A stretch of DNA of 64,000 nucleotides from contig NZ_JACXWX010000021.1 of NCBI RefSeq assembly GCF_014764505.1, positions 29,455 through 93,454 of the forward strand. Reading direction: 5' to 3'. Of the stretch, positions 55,721 to 64,000 are shown one piece after another. The notes under the pieces are model-generated. The model made no database searches. It saw only the letters and a program-made list of their open reading frames with translations, and was not told the origin of the DNA. Each line of letters begins with the position of its first letter. Position 1 is the first letter of the stretch. Source of the stretch: Phormidium tenue FACHB-886. GTDB taxonomy: Bacteria > Cyanobacteriota > Cyanobacteriia > Elainellales > Elainellaceae. The position numbers and the translations under genes are program-made.

Positions 55721-56881
55721 ATGCCTCTGCTTACGATCGGTGACCCGGCTCCCTGGTTTACGCTGCCTTCCACGTCTAACCCAAACTATCACTTTGATAC
55801 CGTGGGCGGCTATCGAACAGTGCTGTTTTTCTTCGGCAGCGCCAAGCATCCCCAGTCGGCGAGCGTATTGCAGCAGTTTTGCGAGCGGCAGGCGGAGTTT
55901 GCAGCGCTAGAAGTCCCATTTTTTGGCACCAGCATTGACCCAGAAGATAGGGTACTGACGGATGTAATTGAGAATCCGACCTTTTTTAAGTTTCTGTGGG
56001 ATTTTGAGTGCAGGGTTAGCGAAACCTATGGCGTTTGTCAGAAAAAAGACGGCGCGATTACATACCGCCCGATGACGCTGGTACTGGATGAAAATCTATG
56101 TGTGCTGCAAACGTTGCCAATTGACAACCCGGAAACGCATGTTGATCAAGTGATTGCATTTCTCAAAAGTTTGCCTGTTCTGGATGCTGAATACAGCATG
56201 GCAGCTTGGCAGGCTCCAGTATTGCTGATTCCAAGAGTGCTTGATCCGGCATTCTGCCGCCAGTTGATTCAGCTCTATGAAGCGGATGGCGGTCGGGATT
56301 CGGGCTTTATGCGGGAAAAAGACGGGCAAACCGTGGAGATGTTTGACTATGACTTTAAGAAACGACGAGATTTTAACTTGGTAAATGCCGACACCGCGCT
56401 GCGGGAAGAGGTGAATGCGATCGTTATACGGCGAATCAAGCCAGCGATCGAGAAAGCGTTTCAGTTTAGCATTACCCGCTTTGAGCGCTACCTCGTCGCC
56501 TGCTATGAGGCAGAAAATCAAGGCTTCTTTAACCGCCACCGCGACAATACTACGAAAGGAACTGCTCATCGCCGGTTTGCAATGACACTCAATTTGAACA
56601 CAGGAGACTATGAGGGGGGTTGCCTCTGGTTTCCGGAATACGGCAAGCGGCTCTATCGTCCCGCTGTTGGCGAAGCAATTATTTTCTCTTGCTCGCTGCT
56701 GCACGAAGTTACACCTGTCACCCATGGACGACGCTTTGCGCTATTGTCTTTCTTCTACAATGAAGCCGACGCCCAAGTACGACAGCAGAATCGTCAGTTT
56801 CTTGAGAGCGCTAAAGCTGACCTCCATCACCCTGCTCCAAAATCCTCTAGGGGTTTTCAGCCATCAAAGAAACGCCGCTGA
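55721..56881 (+). CDS. Peroxiredoxin-like domain fused to a 2-oxoglutarate dioxygenase
   Basis: 386 aa. Residues about 1-150 fit a thioredoxin/AhpC-type redoxin fold (IGDPAPWFTLPSTSNPNYHFDTVGGYRTVLFFFGS, then SIDPEDRV), but the usual peroxidatic motif PxxxTxxC is absent: the position after FFFGS reads AKHPQSAS with no Cys. Residues about 165-355 form a 2OG-Fe(II) dioxygenase of the prolyl-hydroxylase type: NRHRDNTTKG (His273, Asp275), LLHEVTP (His328) and HGRRFAL (2OG Arg). The C-terminus is basic. A similar pairing occurs in some cyanobacteria. A hydroxylase with a redoxin-like substrate or partner module is possible. Start chosen at ATG 55721; a TTG four codons earlier is the alternative. 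Confidence 0.85.
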   Translation: MPLLTIGDPAPWFTLPSTSNPNYHFDTVGGYRTVLFFFGSAKHPQSASVLQQFCERQAEFAALEVPFFGTSIDPEDRVLTDVIENPTFFKFLWDFECRVSETYGVCQKKDGAITYRPMTLVLDENLCVLQTLPIDNPETHVDQVIAFLKSLPVLDAEYSMAAWQAPVLLIPRVLDPAFCRQLIQLYEADGGRDSGFMREKDGQTVEMFDYDFKKRRDFNLVNADTALREEVNAIVIRRIKPAIEKAFQFSITRFERYLVACYEAENQGFFNRHRDNTTKGTAHRRFAMTLNLNTGDYEGGCLWFPEYGKRLYRPAVGEAIIFSCSLLHEVTPVTHGRRFALLSFFYNEADAQVRQQNRQFLESAKADLHHPAPKSSRGFQPSKKRR

Positions 56882-56899
56882 GCGCCACCCCACACTGCT

Positions 56900-57775
56900 T
56901 TATCTTGCTTTAGAGCCTCGGTAGATGCGATCGGCTTGTTCTGGAGAAAGCCACGATTGTCCGCTCCTCGGTACAGCAGCGGGTGCAGCAGTGGACGCAG
57001 CAGGAACAACAGGGGTAGACGTAGATATAGTGGTTTTATTGCCATTGCCAGTGAACACTACCGATTCGGGCACAATAGGGGGCAGTTCGCAGGTAACCGG
57101 CGGCGCGTTAGTTTTGCTGTAACGCTGATCGGCTGCGTCTCTATCCTCTATAAGCTGGCTCTGGGGATGGGTATAGGCACGAGTCTCTGGGTCGTATGCC
57201 AGCACTTCGCCGGTTTCAATCAGGTAGATCCAGGCGTACATTCTGAGCTTGCCTTGATGCAGGCGCGATCGGACTATCGGATAGGTTTTGAGATTCTCAA
57301 TCTGAGTCAAGACGTTTTCGGCGATCGTTATTTCTAAAAGCTCTTCTTCCTCAAAATCCACATAGTTTTCCCTCACAAGACGACGAGTCGCTTCAGCATG
57401 GCGCAGCCAGTCATAAACGAGGGGCATTTCTGCTTCAAGCTTGCCGAGCTGCAAGAGTCCTTTCATTGCCCCACAATGAGAGTGACCGCACACCACAATC
57501 TGATCAATCCCTAAGGCATGTAGAGCATATTCAATCGTCCCACCCTCGCCGCCGTTGGCTGCACCATAGGGTGGAATGATGTTGCCTGCATTGCGAATGA
57601 CAAAGAGATCGCCAAGATCGGTTTGAGTGAGTAGGCTGGGCGAAATGCGGGAATCTGAGCAGGTAATGAATAAAACGCGGGGATGCTGACCGTGGCTAAG
57701 ATTCTCTAGCAAATCTCGGTGACGCGGAACATAGTTCGTCTGAAAGCCGCGTATCCCTTCAATTAATTTCTTCAT
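56900..57775 (-). CDS. ccaA: Beta-carbonic anhydrase, carboxysomal CcaA type
   Basis: 291 aa. The N-terminal MKKLIEGIRGFQTNYVPRHRDL and the zinc set FITCSDSR (Cys39, Asp41, Arg43) and VCGHSHCG (His98, Cys101) are at the positions of Synechocystis CcaA. The C-terminal extension keeps the diagnostic end (LSPEQADRIYRGSKAR). It dehydrates bicarbonate to CO2 for RuBisCO inside carboxysomes; the tail binds CcmM. A Pro/Ala/Thr-rich stretch before the end is longer than in some species. Start ATG 57775 (the open frame 11 codons longer is not conserved). Its 3' end converges on the fusion gene, 18 bp away. Confidence 0.94.
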   Translation of the reverse strand: MKKLIEGIRGFQTNYVPRHRDLLENLSHGQHPRVLFITCSDSRISPSLLTQTDLGDLFVIRNAGNIIPPYGAANGGEGGTIEYALHALGIDQIVVCGHSHCGAMKGLLQLGKLEAEMPLVYDWLRHAEATRRLVRENYVDFEEEELLEITIAENVLTQIENLKTYPIVRSRLHQGKLRMYAWIYLIETGEVLAYDPETRAYTHPQSQLIEDRDAADQRYSKTNAPPVTCELPPIVPESVVFTGNGNKTTISTSTPVVPAASTAAPAAVPRSGQSWLSPEQADRIYRGSKAR

Positions 57776-58259
57776 AGCGTTCTTCTCACTGCGCTTATTG
57801 CTTCCCACCTGTAGTCAGTCACGGCCACCAAGCTACCGCTACGACCCCCGACACTCAAGATACCCAAAGCTAATCTTATCAATTATCGCAGGTAAGATAA
57901 ATCTTAGAACGTAGATCTTGCACCCCAAAATCTTGCTATGCACATTAGCGCATAAAAAATGAACAGAATTTGCTAGAAGCGGGAAGCAGTAGCTGTCCAA
58001 AGTAATACTATTGCTAGCACAACCGCAGTAGCAATGTGAGCAACGAAGCATTAGAAAGTACTAGCTGTTTGATTAGAAAAACGAATCACTCGAAGAACAG
58101 CACCAGGATTGTTTGGGAGCTTTTGCTTAAAGAGAAATAGACATGAGCTGATCGCAGGTAAACACAGTGCGCCACTGCCCCTTTAGCTAAAACCTCTAAG
58201 CAGAAAGAATAAATAGCAGGTGGAGGAGGTAGGAGAGCGCTTGAGGTTAATACGATCGC
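57776..58259. other. Non-coding gap (484 bp)
   Basis: Contains the promoter of ccaA and the 3' flank of the creatininase-family gene. A purine-rich AGGTGGAGGAGGTAGGAGAG stretch lies near 58218-58237. No coding sequence was supported; a 70-codon minus-strand frame has no recognisable features. Confidence 0.5.
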
Positions 58260-59072
58260 CTAATTTCCTTTCCAGGCTTTGGGCTGCTGAAATCTATACA
58301 GATCCTCAATCGCCAGTGTCCAACCATCCGCTAGCGACTGCAAAATTCGATCGCCCTTCTCTTTTGTAGCGGTTGTAGGATCGCCTAAAATTCCGCTTTG
58401 GCTCAGGTCACGCGTTGTCCAGGCAAATGGCAGCTTGCCTTCCATACTCAGCAGGCTATCCTTTGGGAGCTGTTGAGGATACTCTGCGATCGCCCGTTCC
58501 ATCCGCACCTGCTCCGGCAAAATTGACAGGAGCAAGCTGGTTTCGTTATCCCCTGCATGGATACCTAACTCTGCCTCTTTGGGGGTCAGCAGCTCTGAGC
58601 AAATGTTAGGAACGTTCCACACAAACAGAGGAAACACCATGAAATCTTCGTGCTGCTGATGTAAATCTCGTGCCACCATTTCCATTATCTGCGGCTGCCC
58701 ACCGTGCCCGTTGACCAATGCCCACTTGCGAAAGCCCGCTCGGTACATGCTCTCGCCTACCTCCATCAAGGTCTGCATCAATGTCTGGGCACTAAGGGTG
58801 ACAGTTCCAGGAAAATGCCAGTGTTCATTAGATTTTCCATAGCAGAGGGTAGGTAGGGCGTAGGCAGGAATGCTGGCATCGAGCTGGGCAAGTGCTTTAC
58901 CCACAACTGATGTGGCGATCGCTGAATCAACAATTAAAGGCAAGTGTGGTCCGTGCTGCTCGATCGCTCCTACAGGCTGAATCAACACTACGTTTTCTTT
59001 GTTGGGCATCGCCTGAATATCTGTCCAGGTCAGGTAGGGCAAGAAACGATCGGCAGGAATAAAGGTATGCAT
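58260..59072 (-). CDS. Creatininase-family amidohydrolase
   Basis: 270 aa. Family motifs: VLIQPVGAIEQHGPHLPLIVDSAIA with metal ligands Glu, His and Asp, KWALVNGHGGQPQIMEMVARDL (NGHGGN-like, here GHGGQ), and ELGIHAGDNETSLLL (HAGxxETS). Members hydrolyse creatinine or formamidopyrimidine-type ring amides (MftE, ArfB, creatininase). Its substrate is unknown. It lies divergent from zds, 150 bp apart. Confidence 0.9.
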   Translation of the reverse strand: MHTFIPADRFLPYLTWTDIQAMPNKENVVLIQPVGAIEQHGPHLPLIVDSAIATSVVGKALAQLDASIPAYALPTLCYGKSNEHWHFPGTVTLSAQTLMQTLMEVGESMYRAGFRKWALVNGHGGQPQIMEMVARDLHQQHEDFMVFPLFVWNVPNICSELLTPKEAELGIHAGDNETSLLLSILPEQVRMERAIAEYPQQLPKDSLLSMEGKLPFAWTTRDLSQSGILGDPTTATKEKGDRILQSLADGWTLAIEDLYRFQQPKAWKGN

Positions 59073-59222
59073 GGATAGGCATCATCCCTGTAAAGTAAGG
59101 TAGTTCTCAATTGTGTGAAATTTAGTGCATCAGCAGTGTACCTGGCGACACCCCAGAACGTCATTATCCAGGCACGAAGCGCTGTAGAATGTGTAAAGAA
59201 TTATGTGCGAGAAAGGGTCAGA

Positions 59223-60692
59223 ATGCGAGTAGCGATCGTTGGGGCAGGATTAGCCGGATTGGCGGCAGCAGTGGAGCTAGTAGACGCAGGACATGAGGTT
59301 GAGCTATTTGAGGCGCGATCGTTTATTGGCGGTAAAGTAGGCAGCTGGGTAGATGCAGATGGCAACCATATCGAGATGGGTCTGCATGTCTTTTTCAACA
59401 ACTATTACAACCTGTTTGCGCTGCTGAAGAAAGTTGGCACATTTGAGGCACTGCTGCCCAAAGAGCATGTCCACACGTTCATCAATCGGGATGGTGAAAT
59501 TGGCAAGCTCGATTTCCGCTTCCTGCTGGGCGCACCCTTCCACGGGCTAAAGGCATTCTTTGCTACAGAGCAGCTCACCGTACTGGATAAGCTGCAGAAC
59601 GCTCTGGCGCTGGGGACAAGTCCGATCGTTCCTGGTCTGGTCAACTACGATCTCGCTATGAAGCTAATTCGATCGCTCGATCGAATTAGCTTTGCTGACT
59701 GGTTTCGCAGCCATGGCGGTTCGCAGCGCAGCTTGGAACGCATGTGGGATCCGATCGCCCTTGCGCTCGGTTTCATTGACACCGAGCAAATTTCAGCTCG
59801 CTGTATGCTAACGATTTTTATGATGTTTGCTGCCAAAACTGAAGCCTCACGGCTCAATCTGCTGGCAGGATCGCCGGAGGAATACATTCATAAACCAATC
59901 CTCAACTATATTCAGTCCCGGAACGCAAAGGTACACACGCGCCGTCAAACTCGTCAGATTCAATTTGAGGAACAGAATGGGCAAACCAGAGTCACCGGGC
60001 TGAAGATCGCCAACGGCGACACTGAAGAAGTCGTCACTGCTGACATCTATCTGGCGGCCTGTGATATTCCCGGCATCCAACGGTTGCTGCCGCAGGACTG
60101 GCGCAAATGGAAAGAATTTGACAACATTTACAAGCTGGAAGCTGTACCGGTTGTCACTGTGCAGCTCCGCTTCGATGGGTGGGTTACAGAAATGCAAGAT
60201 GCACAGCAGCGGCAGCAGCTCTCCCACGCTGCCGGCATCGATAACCTGCTTTACAGCGCTGATGCTGACTTTTCTTGTTTCGCCGATCTTGCGCTCACTA
60301 GCCCCAAAGACTATTACCGTGAAGGGCAAGGTTCACTGATGCAAGTTGTGCTAACACCAGGCGATCCATTCATCAAAATGAACAATGAGGCGATCGCCCA
60401 GCATGCCCTCGCTCAGATCCACGAGCTGTTTCCCACTTCGCGGGAGCTGAATATGACTTGGTTTAACGTGGTGAAGTTGGCGCAGTCGCTTTATCGGGAA
60501 AATCCTGGCATGGATGTCTATCGTCCTTCCCAGAAAACACCCATTCCTAACTTCTTTCTGGCGGGTAGCTACACCCAGCAAGACTATATTGACAGTATGG
60601 AAGGTGCAACAATTTCAGGAATGCAAGCCGCTGCTGCAATTCTGGAGCCGACTGGATACAAAGTGAAAGGAAAAGGCCTGTTCAAATATTAA
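59223..60692 (+). CDS. zds: 9,9'-di-cis-zeta-carotene desaturase
   Basis: 489 aa. The FAD dinucleotide motif is [31 protein letters not shown]; then [23 protein letters not shown], and C-terminal [27 protein letters not shown], all typical of plant-type ZDS. It introduces two double bonds in zeta-carotene to give prolycopene/lycopene in the carotenoid pathway. I took the start at ATG 59223, which has GAGAAAGGG upstream; the frame's 36 earlier codons look non-conserved. No other carotenoid gene is adjacent. Confidence 0.95.
   Translation: MRVAIVGAGLAGLAAAVELVDAGHEVELFEARSFIGGKVGSWVDADGNHIEMGLHVFFNNYYNLFALLKKVGTFEALLPKEHVHTFINRDGEIGKLDFRFLLGAPFHGLKAFFATEQLTVLDKLQNALALGTSPIVPGLVNYDLAMKLIRSLDRISFADWFRSHGGSQRSLERMWDPIALALGFIDTEQISARCMLTIFMMFAAKTEASRLNLLAGSPEEYIHKPILNYIQSRNAKVHTRRQTRQIQFEEQNGQTRVTGLKIANGDTEEVVTADIYLAACDIPGIQRLLPQDWRKWKEFDNIYKLEAVPVVTVQLRFDGWVTEMQDAQQRQQLSHAAGIDNLLYSADADFSCFADLALTSPKDYYREGQGSLMQVVLTPGDPFIKMNNEAIAQHALAQIHELFPTSRELNMTWFNVVKLAQSLYRENPGMDVYRPSQKTPIPNFFLAGSYTQQDYIDSMEGATISGMQAAAAILEPTGYKVKGKGLFKY
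59661..59692. repeat. 32-bp palindrome inside zds
   Basis: Perfect 15-bp arms AAGCTAATTCGATCG (59661-59675) and CGATCGAATTAGCTT (59678-59692), 2-nt centre, encoding [11 protein letters not shown]. Contains two CGATCG cores related to HIP1. It is a very strong dyad for coding sequence and could extrude or bind a dimeric factor. Confidence 0.9.
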
Positions 60693-60827
60693 GTTCTCCT
60701 ACCCTCCAGCAGACGAGCAGCAGAAGCATCGGTTAAATTCACCCTTCAGACGAAGCTTCTTGAATCTTGTCTGCTGTAGTGTTTAGCTCGATCGAATTTT
60801 GCTGGGCAGTTTCGGCTTTGGCAGCCT

Positions 60828-61292
60828 CTAATTTGGTTTCCTTTCCCAGAGCGTTTGGCTTGCTGCTTCTTCAATTCCTGGCACACTTACGCTTAAAAGA
60901 TTATCGATCGGCAGTGAGTCAATATCTGCCCACACCACCACTTCAATGTAAGTTTGCGCTAAAGCAAGCAGGTCTCCCTCAGCATTGAAAATAGCTAGCC
61001 AGCCGTCATCCCCATCTGTTCTGATTCGGACGGCGTAGGTGTCTTGCTCCTGCACGGGAATCTGATAGATCGTCGGGTAATAACTCTCACCCTTGTCGAT
61101 CGCCATCTCCCAAACTTCACGAACCGGAGCAGGCAGCTCCTCACGCTTCCCATCTAGCACTAAGTTCTGCTGCCCCAGTTCGTAAGGATCGTCTAATTCC
61201 GTTCCAGATCGATAGGACTCATACCGGGCTTCATAATACTCTCGTAAGCGCTGTGCATAAACTTGTTTGACTGCCTCAACCCGATCGCTCAT
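60828..61292 (-). CDS. Conserved-type hypothetical protein
   Basis: 154 aa, acidic, soluble. Starts MSDRVEAVKQVYAQRLREYYEARY; contains ELGQQNLVLDGKREELPAPVREVWEM and TYAVRIRTDGDDGWLAIFNAEGDLL, a beta-rich middle. No catalytic motif visible. Its start codon is 9 bp after the thioredoxin gene's stop, so both belong to one operon. A redox connection is only by position. Confidence 0.78.
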   Translation of the reverse strand: MSDRVEAVKQVYAQRLREYYEARYESYRSGTELDDPYELGQQNLVLDGKREELPAPVREVWEMAIDKGESYYPTIYQIPVQEQDTYAVRIRTDGDDGWLAIFNAEGDLLALAQTYIEVVVWADIDSLPIDNLLSVSVPGIEEAASQTLWERKPN

Positions 61293-61301
61293 GAGATTTT
61301 G

Positions 61302-61631
61302 CTAGGCAGGTAAATGTGCCTGCAGCAGGCTTTCTAGCTTTTGCTTGTTAATCGCACCTTCTGTTGATTCCAGTAGCTCACCACTTTGAAATAAGCGCAG
61401 GGCAGGTACACCCTCCACCTGATATTTCGCGACTGCTTCAGGATTGGGATCAACTTCCATTTTGACAATCTTGATCTGATCGCCATACTGTACCGCAGCC
61501 CAGTCAATCACGGGTGACATCAACCGACAAGGACCACACCAAGATGCCCAAAAATAAACCAACACCGGCTGCGAGACGTTCAGAACTTCGGTCGCAAAGT
61601 CGACATCTTGAATGGAAAGAACGCTACTCAT
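61302..61631 (-). CDS. Thioredoxin
   Basis: 109 aa. VLVYFWASWCGPCRLMSPVID holds the WCGPC active site (about 31-35); KMEVDPNPEAVAKYQVEGVPALRLF has the cis-proline (GVPA). It reduces disulfides in cytosolic enzymes, linked to thioredoxin reductases. Start at ATG 61631 (MSSVLSIQDVDF); the frame's 11 earlier codons are not needed. Some residues (VPALRLF rather than VPTLILF) separate it from canonical m-type TrxA, so the class is not given. Confidence 0.93.
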   Translation of the reverse strand: MSSVLSIQDVDFATEVLNVSQPVLVYFWASWCGPCRLMSPVIDWAAVQYGDQIKIVKMEVDPNPEAVAKYQVEGVPALRLFQSGELLESTEGAINKQKLESLLQAHLPA

Positions 61632-61754
61632 GTGAACTGTGGCTTTTGTGCTGAACATGAACAACTATAACTCTACCCTTCATTAAGCTTAATGGTTTGG
61701 CTCAATAACCAAAACGTCCTAAATAATCCAAAAAATTCGGCATTGCTTAACAGG

Positions 61755-61811
61755 GGGATGATTTTTAAGTGAGAGGGGCGTGGAGCGCCCCTCTCACTTA
61801 AAAATCATCCC
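61755..61811. repeat. Perfect 26-bp inverted repeat with 5-nt loop
   Basis: Arms 61755-61780 (starting GGGATGATTTTTAAGTGAGA) and 61786-61811 are exact reverse complements around loop TGGAG. It lies in the 350-bp gap between the thioredoxin start and the PsiE gene end. It is flanked by imperfect copies of TAATCCAAAAAATTC (around 61723 and 61840). It may be a terminator for the PsiE gene or a small mobile hairpin element. Confidence 0.93.
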
Positions 61812-61981
61812 AGAAATCAGCAACACCAAAAATTCTGAGTAATCCAAAAATTTCTGAGCAGGTTAGTACTCAACCGGTCCGTATTTTGGCTCAATGCTTT
61901 TGGTCTAAGGATGTGTTGAACCATAAAGCTTAATAGCCGCGGTAAGCCAGCAACATCAATTGCAACGAGCATTCGCCGAAT

Positions 61982-62443
61982 TCATGCCCTTTTTTGCCGA
62001 ACAATCAAATAGCTGATCGAAAGTGTAAGAACTGCAACAGCTAAGGCTGCCAGTTCAATTCCCGTGGATTTTTGAAAATCAAAAATAATAATTTTTCGAG
62101 CTACTGCAGTTAGAGACGTAACGATGACTAGCTCAAGCTGAACAACATGCTTCTTGAGATAAGCAGTTATATTTTCCAATACTTCCAATGCAATTAACAC
62201 ATTGAGAAAAAGTCCGAAAATTTTAATCAAAGTTACTGTAGAAAATTGGTCTGGATCAGAAAATTTATCATTAAAAAATATCTGCTGAGTAATGAAGATA
62301 CAAAGCTCGGCAGTGGCCGCGAGCAAGACGCAGACCATTGCGATCGACAGTACTTTAGAAATAAGTGTTTCTAGTTTCTTCAATGAAGTGAGAAAATTTT
62401 CATCACTTCCCCAATCACTTGCTCTCTTCAAAAATTTCCGCAT
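61982..62443 (-). CDS. PsiE-family (phosphate-starvation-inducible) membrane protein
   Basis: 153 aa with four hydrophobic segments (about 30-55, 75-95, 105-125, 130-148). The segment LETLISKVLSIAMVCVLLAATAELCIF and LNVLIALEVLENITAYLKKHVVQLELVIVTSLTAVARKIIIFDF match the PsiE family. Function is unknown beyond induction by phosphate starvation in E. coli. No Pho box was identified in its 246-bp upstream region. Confidence 0.85.
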   Translation of the reverse strand: MRKFLKRASDWGSDENFLTSLKKLETLISKVLSIAMVCVLLAATAELCIFITQQIFFNDKFSDPDQFSTVTLIKIFGLFLNVLIALEVLENITAYLKKHVVQLELVIVTSLTAVARKIIIFDFQKSTGIELAALAVAVLTLSISYLIVRQKRA

Positions 62444-62689
62444 ATATCGAATTTAGATACAGCTGAATCAATAGCCTGAATCGAAAATTTTGTGCCTCTT
62501 TTTTGAACTTGCTCTAGCCTCAATAAGCAGGTTCAAGGTGCTTAGCGCTACCAAAATGTATGCGTTTTACCTTTGCTTTGCAGAAGTAGAAATGCCAGGA
62601 TGCAAAATCTGCATCTTCTAAAATAGTAATAGGTTATGGAATGAGAACCTATTTGATTCTTCGATATGCAGTCATAGAGCAGATTTTGT

Positions 62690-63679
62690 ATGTCAATTAG
62701 TCCTGCTACTCAGCAAAATCACCCTAGCAGCGATCGCACCAAGCAGAAAGCTCTTGAGCTAGGTTTTCATAAAGTTGGAGTTGCCACTGTTGAGGGGTTC
62801 AACCAGCCGCAAGACTCCGATATCCCTCATCCTCAAGCTTCTCTCGCTCAATGGTTAAACAAGGGCTACCATGCTGACCTGTCCTGGATGACAGATGTCA
62901 AACGACAAGATATCCGAGAGCTGATGCCAACTGCCCAATCCGTAATTTGTGTGGCACTCAACTACTACACTCCTCACGAACACCCCCAAGATCCCCAATA
63001 TGCCAAAATCTCACGCTACGGCTGGGGGCGAGACTATCACCGCATCTTACACAAGAAATTAAAAGCATTAACGCGATGGCTAACCTCTCAAGGAGATGAC
63101 ATCCTCGCTCGCTACTATGCAGATACAGCTCCACTTCAAGACAAAGCTTGGGCAGAAAAGGCAGGCATTGGTTGGATTGCTAAGAACAGTAACGTCATTA
63201 CAAAGGAGTATGGCTCTTGGGTTTTTCTGGGTGAAGTCGTAACTAACCTAAACTTGACGCCTGATCGTCCTCATACGCAACATTGCGGTACCTGTACGCG
63301 CTGTATTGATGCTTGTCCTACTCAAGCGATCGTCCAACCCTTTGTAGTAGATGCCAATCGCTGCATTGCTTATCACACCATTGAGAATCGCACAGAAGAA
63401 ATCCCTGAGGAAATCGCTGCTCGCATGCAGGGCTGGGTTGCAGGCTGTGACATCTGTCAAGATGTCTGCCCATGGAATCAACGATTTGCCCAAGAAACAG
63501 ACATAGCTGAATTTCAGCCTTACCCTTGGAACGTTTCACCCACTCTGGAGACAATAGCTGCCTTATCGGAGCAAGAATGGCAAGCAAGATTACCTGCCTC
63601 TGCTCTACGACGAATCAAACCAGAGATGTGGCGGCGCAATGCTCGGGCTAACTTACAGAGGAGCGAGCAAGACTTATAA
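62690..63679 (+). CDS. queG: Epoxyqueuosine reductase QueG
   Basis: 329 aa. N-terminal LELGFHKVGVATVEGF, the corrinoid-site DVKRQDIRELMPTAQSVICVALNYYTP, and a C-terminal pair of 4Fe-4S clusters: HCGTCTRCIDACPTQAI and GCDICQDVCPWNQRF. It reduces epoxyqueuosine in tRNA to queuosine, using cobalamin; cobO at 8.3 kb may supply the cofactor. ATG 62690 gives MSISPATQQN, a slightly long N-terminus of the usual kind. Confidence 0.95.
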   Translation: MSISPATQQNHPSSDRTKQKALELGFHKVGVATVEGFNQPQDSDIPHPQASLAQWLNKGYHADLSWMTDVKRQDIRELMPTAQSVICVALNYYTPHEHPQDPQYAKISRYGWGRDYHRILHKKLKALTRWLTSQGDDILARYYADTAPLQDKAWAEKAGIGWIAKNSNVITKEYGSWVFLGEVVTNLNLTPDRPHTQHCGTCTRCIDACPTQAIVQPFVVDANRCIAYHTIENRTEEIPEEIAARMQGWVAGCDICQDVCPWNQRFAQETDIAEFQPYPWNVSPTLETIAALSEQEWQARLPASALRRIKPEMWRRNARANLQRSEQDL

Positions 63680-63880
63680 GCCAGCAAGCTCATAAAAATT
63701 TCTACACACCCCTTGCAACAGCTTTTGCTGCAACCCACATAACTAATCTGCTAGCTAACTATCTAGCGGCTAAGAACGGCATTTAGAGAGGCAACATTGC
63801 CAGTCATCTCAACTAGTTGACTAAAATCCTTAACTGTGCGCAAAAGGTCTAAAGACAAAAATTTCTCTGAAACCCGTTAA

Positions 63881-63912
63881 TTGCAGGGCATACAGCCCCG
63901 CAAATTTTTTTT
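63881..63912 (+). terminator. Intrinsic terminator downstream of queG
   Basis: Stem TTGCAGGG (63881-63888) / CCCCGCAA (63896-63903) with one A-C mismatch and a 7-nt loop, followed by eight T. It is about 200 bp after queG's stop; the stretch between has no open frame. Confidence 0.8.
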
Positions 63913-63931
63913 CAGGATGTAGTTGACAGTT

Positions 63932-64000
63932 ATGGGAAGTGTTCGCTACATTTATAAAGCGGTCGGGAAGCGAGCCAAGCCAAACGGAAACGGGAAGCGA
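63932..64000 (+). CDS. Possible 5' end of a gene cut by the window end
   Basis: From ATG 63932 the frame stays open to the last base, giving MGSVRYIYKAVGKRAKPNG and a few more basic residues. It starts just after a terminator, with TTGACA at 63923-63928, which might be a -35 element and would then contradict this start. 23 codons are too few to name a product. Confidence 0.3.
   Translation, partial: MGSVRYIYKAVGKRAKPNGNGKR

Noticed and set aside
57839..58051. 70-codon minus-strand frame between ccaA and the creatininase gene
   Set aside because: Cys-rich, no ribosome-binding site, no family resemblance.
58052..58190. Possible peptide ending LPNNPGAVLRVIRFSNQTAST on the minus strand
   Set aside because: An upstream stop and no start codon in frame; no known small photosynthetic protein matches.
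1..64000. tRNA, rRNA, tmRNA and RNase P RNA genes
   Set aside because: Reading for T-loop GTTCGA contexts and conserved RNA cores gave no convincing candidate; a covariance scan would be decisive.
1..64000. CRISPR arrays or defence islands
   Set aside because: No regularly spaced direct repeats; the only tandem arrays are protein-coding (22876-22935 and the RTX region).

Overview
The window reads as chromosome from a cyanobacterium. Evidence: a cytochrome b6f subunit gene (petG), cytochrome cM, the carboxysomal carbonic anhydrase CcaA, zeta-carotene desaturase, the proton-exchange protein PcxA, cyanobacterial families such as TIGR03792 and the 'low-complexity tail membrane protein', and very frequent GCGATCGC-type (HIP1) octamers. 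Gene content and moderate GC suggest a filamentous Leptolyngbya-like lineage, but that placement is a guess from general knowledge. No rRNA, tRNA, CRISPR array or intact mobile element was seen.

Layout. 0-3.5 kb: tail of dnaK, then dnaJ, a TusA-like gene and rsgA; the last three overlap by 4 bases at each junction (protein folding and ribosome maturation). 3.5-16.4 kb: an APH-type phosphotransferase, htpG, a SpoU methyltransferase, pdxJ, cobO, an SbmA/YddA-like ABC transporter, a class D beta-lactamase homologue, an Asn/Ser/Gly-rich RTX protein, and a glsA/ABC-F pair. 16.7-28.2 kb: acs, small cyanobacterial proteins, an anchored FKBP isomerase, tsaC-like and prmC, a membrane protein with a long acidic tail, a GNAT acetyltransferase, a lipoprotein nuclease, an amino acid permease and pcxA. 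28.5-36.9 kb: a helicase-like P-loop protein, an ABC exporter, an ABC1/AarF kinase behind a potentially structured leader, and an alpha/beta hydrolase.

37.0-40.3 kb is a decayed, probably rearranged patch: an IS4-family transposase pseudogene (two nonsense codons at Trp positions and two frameshifts), a DUF899 (thioredoxin-like) pseudogene, an intact MFS transporter, and a fragment of an XRE-type regulator. Next come an SDR oxidoreductase, a hemerythrin-domain protein and a 2-oxoglutarate dioxygenase. 43.7-53.6 kb: dnaG, petG (37 aa), cytM, an SLH-domain protein, a glutamine-synthetase-family enzyme with a small partner, an MBL hydrolase and an orphan histidine kinase. 53.6-64 kb: plsC-like, tadA-grxC, a peroxiredoxin-like/2OG-dioxygenase fusion, ccaA, a creatininase-family protein, zds, a thioredoxin pair, a PsiE-family protein and queG.

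Most of the window is housekeeping. RNA and translation quality control recurs (rsgA, SpoU, tsaC-like, prmC, tadA, queG, ABC-F), as does redox and photosynthetic function (petG, cytM, ccaA, zds, pcxA, trx, grxC). I found no convincing wholly new multi-gene system. The most unusual items are the redoxin-dioxygenase fusion that lacks the peroxidatic Cys, a 26-bp perfect inverted repeat near 61.8 kb, a 15-bp-arm palindrome inside zds, the layered pseudogenes at 37-40 kb, and the structured leader before the AarF gene.
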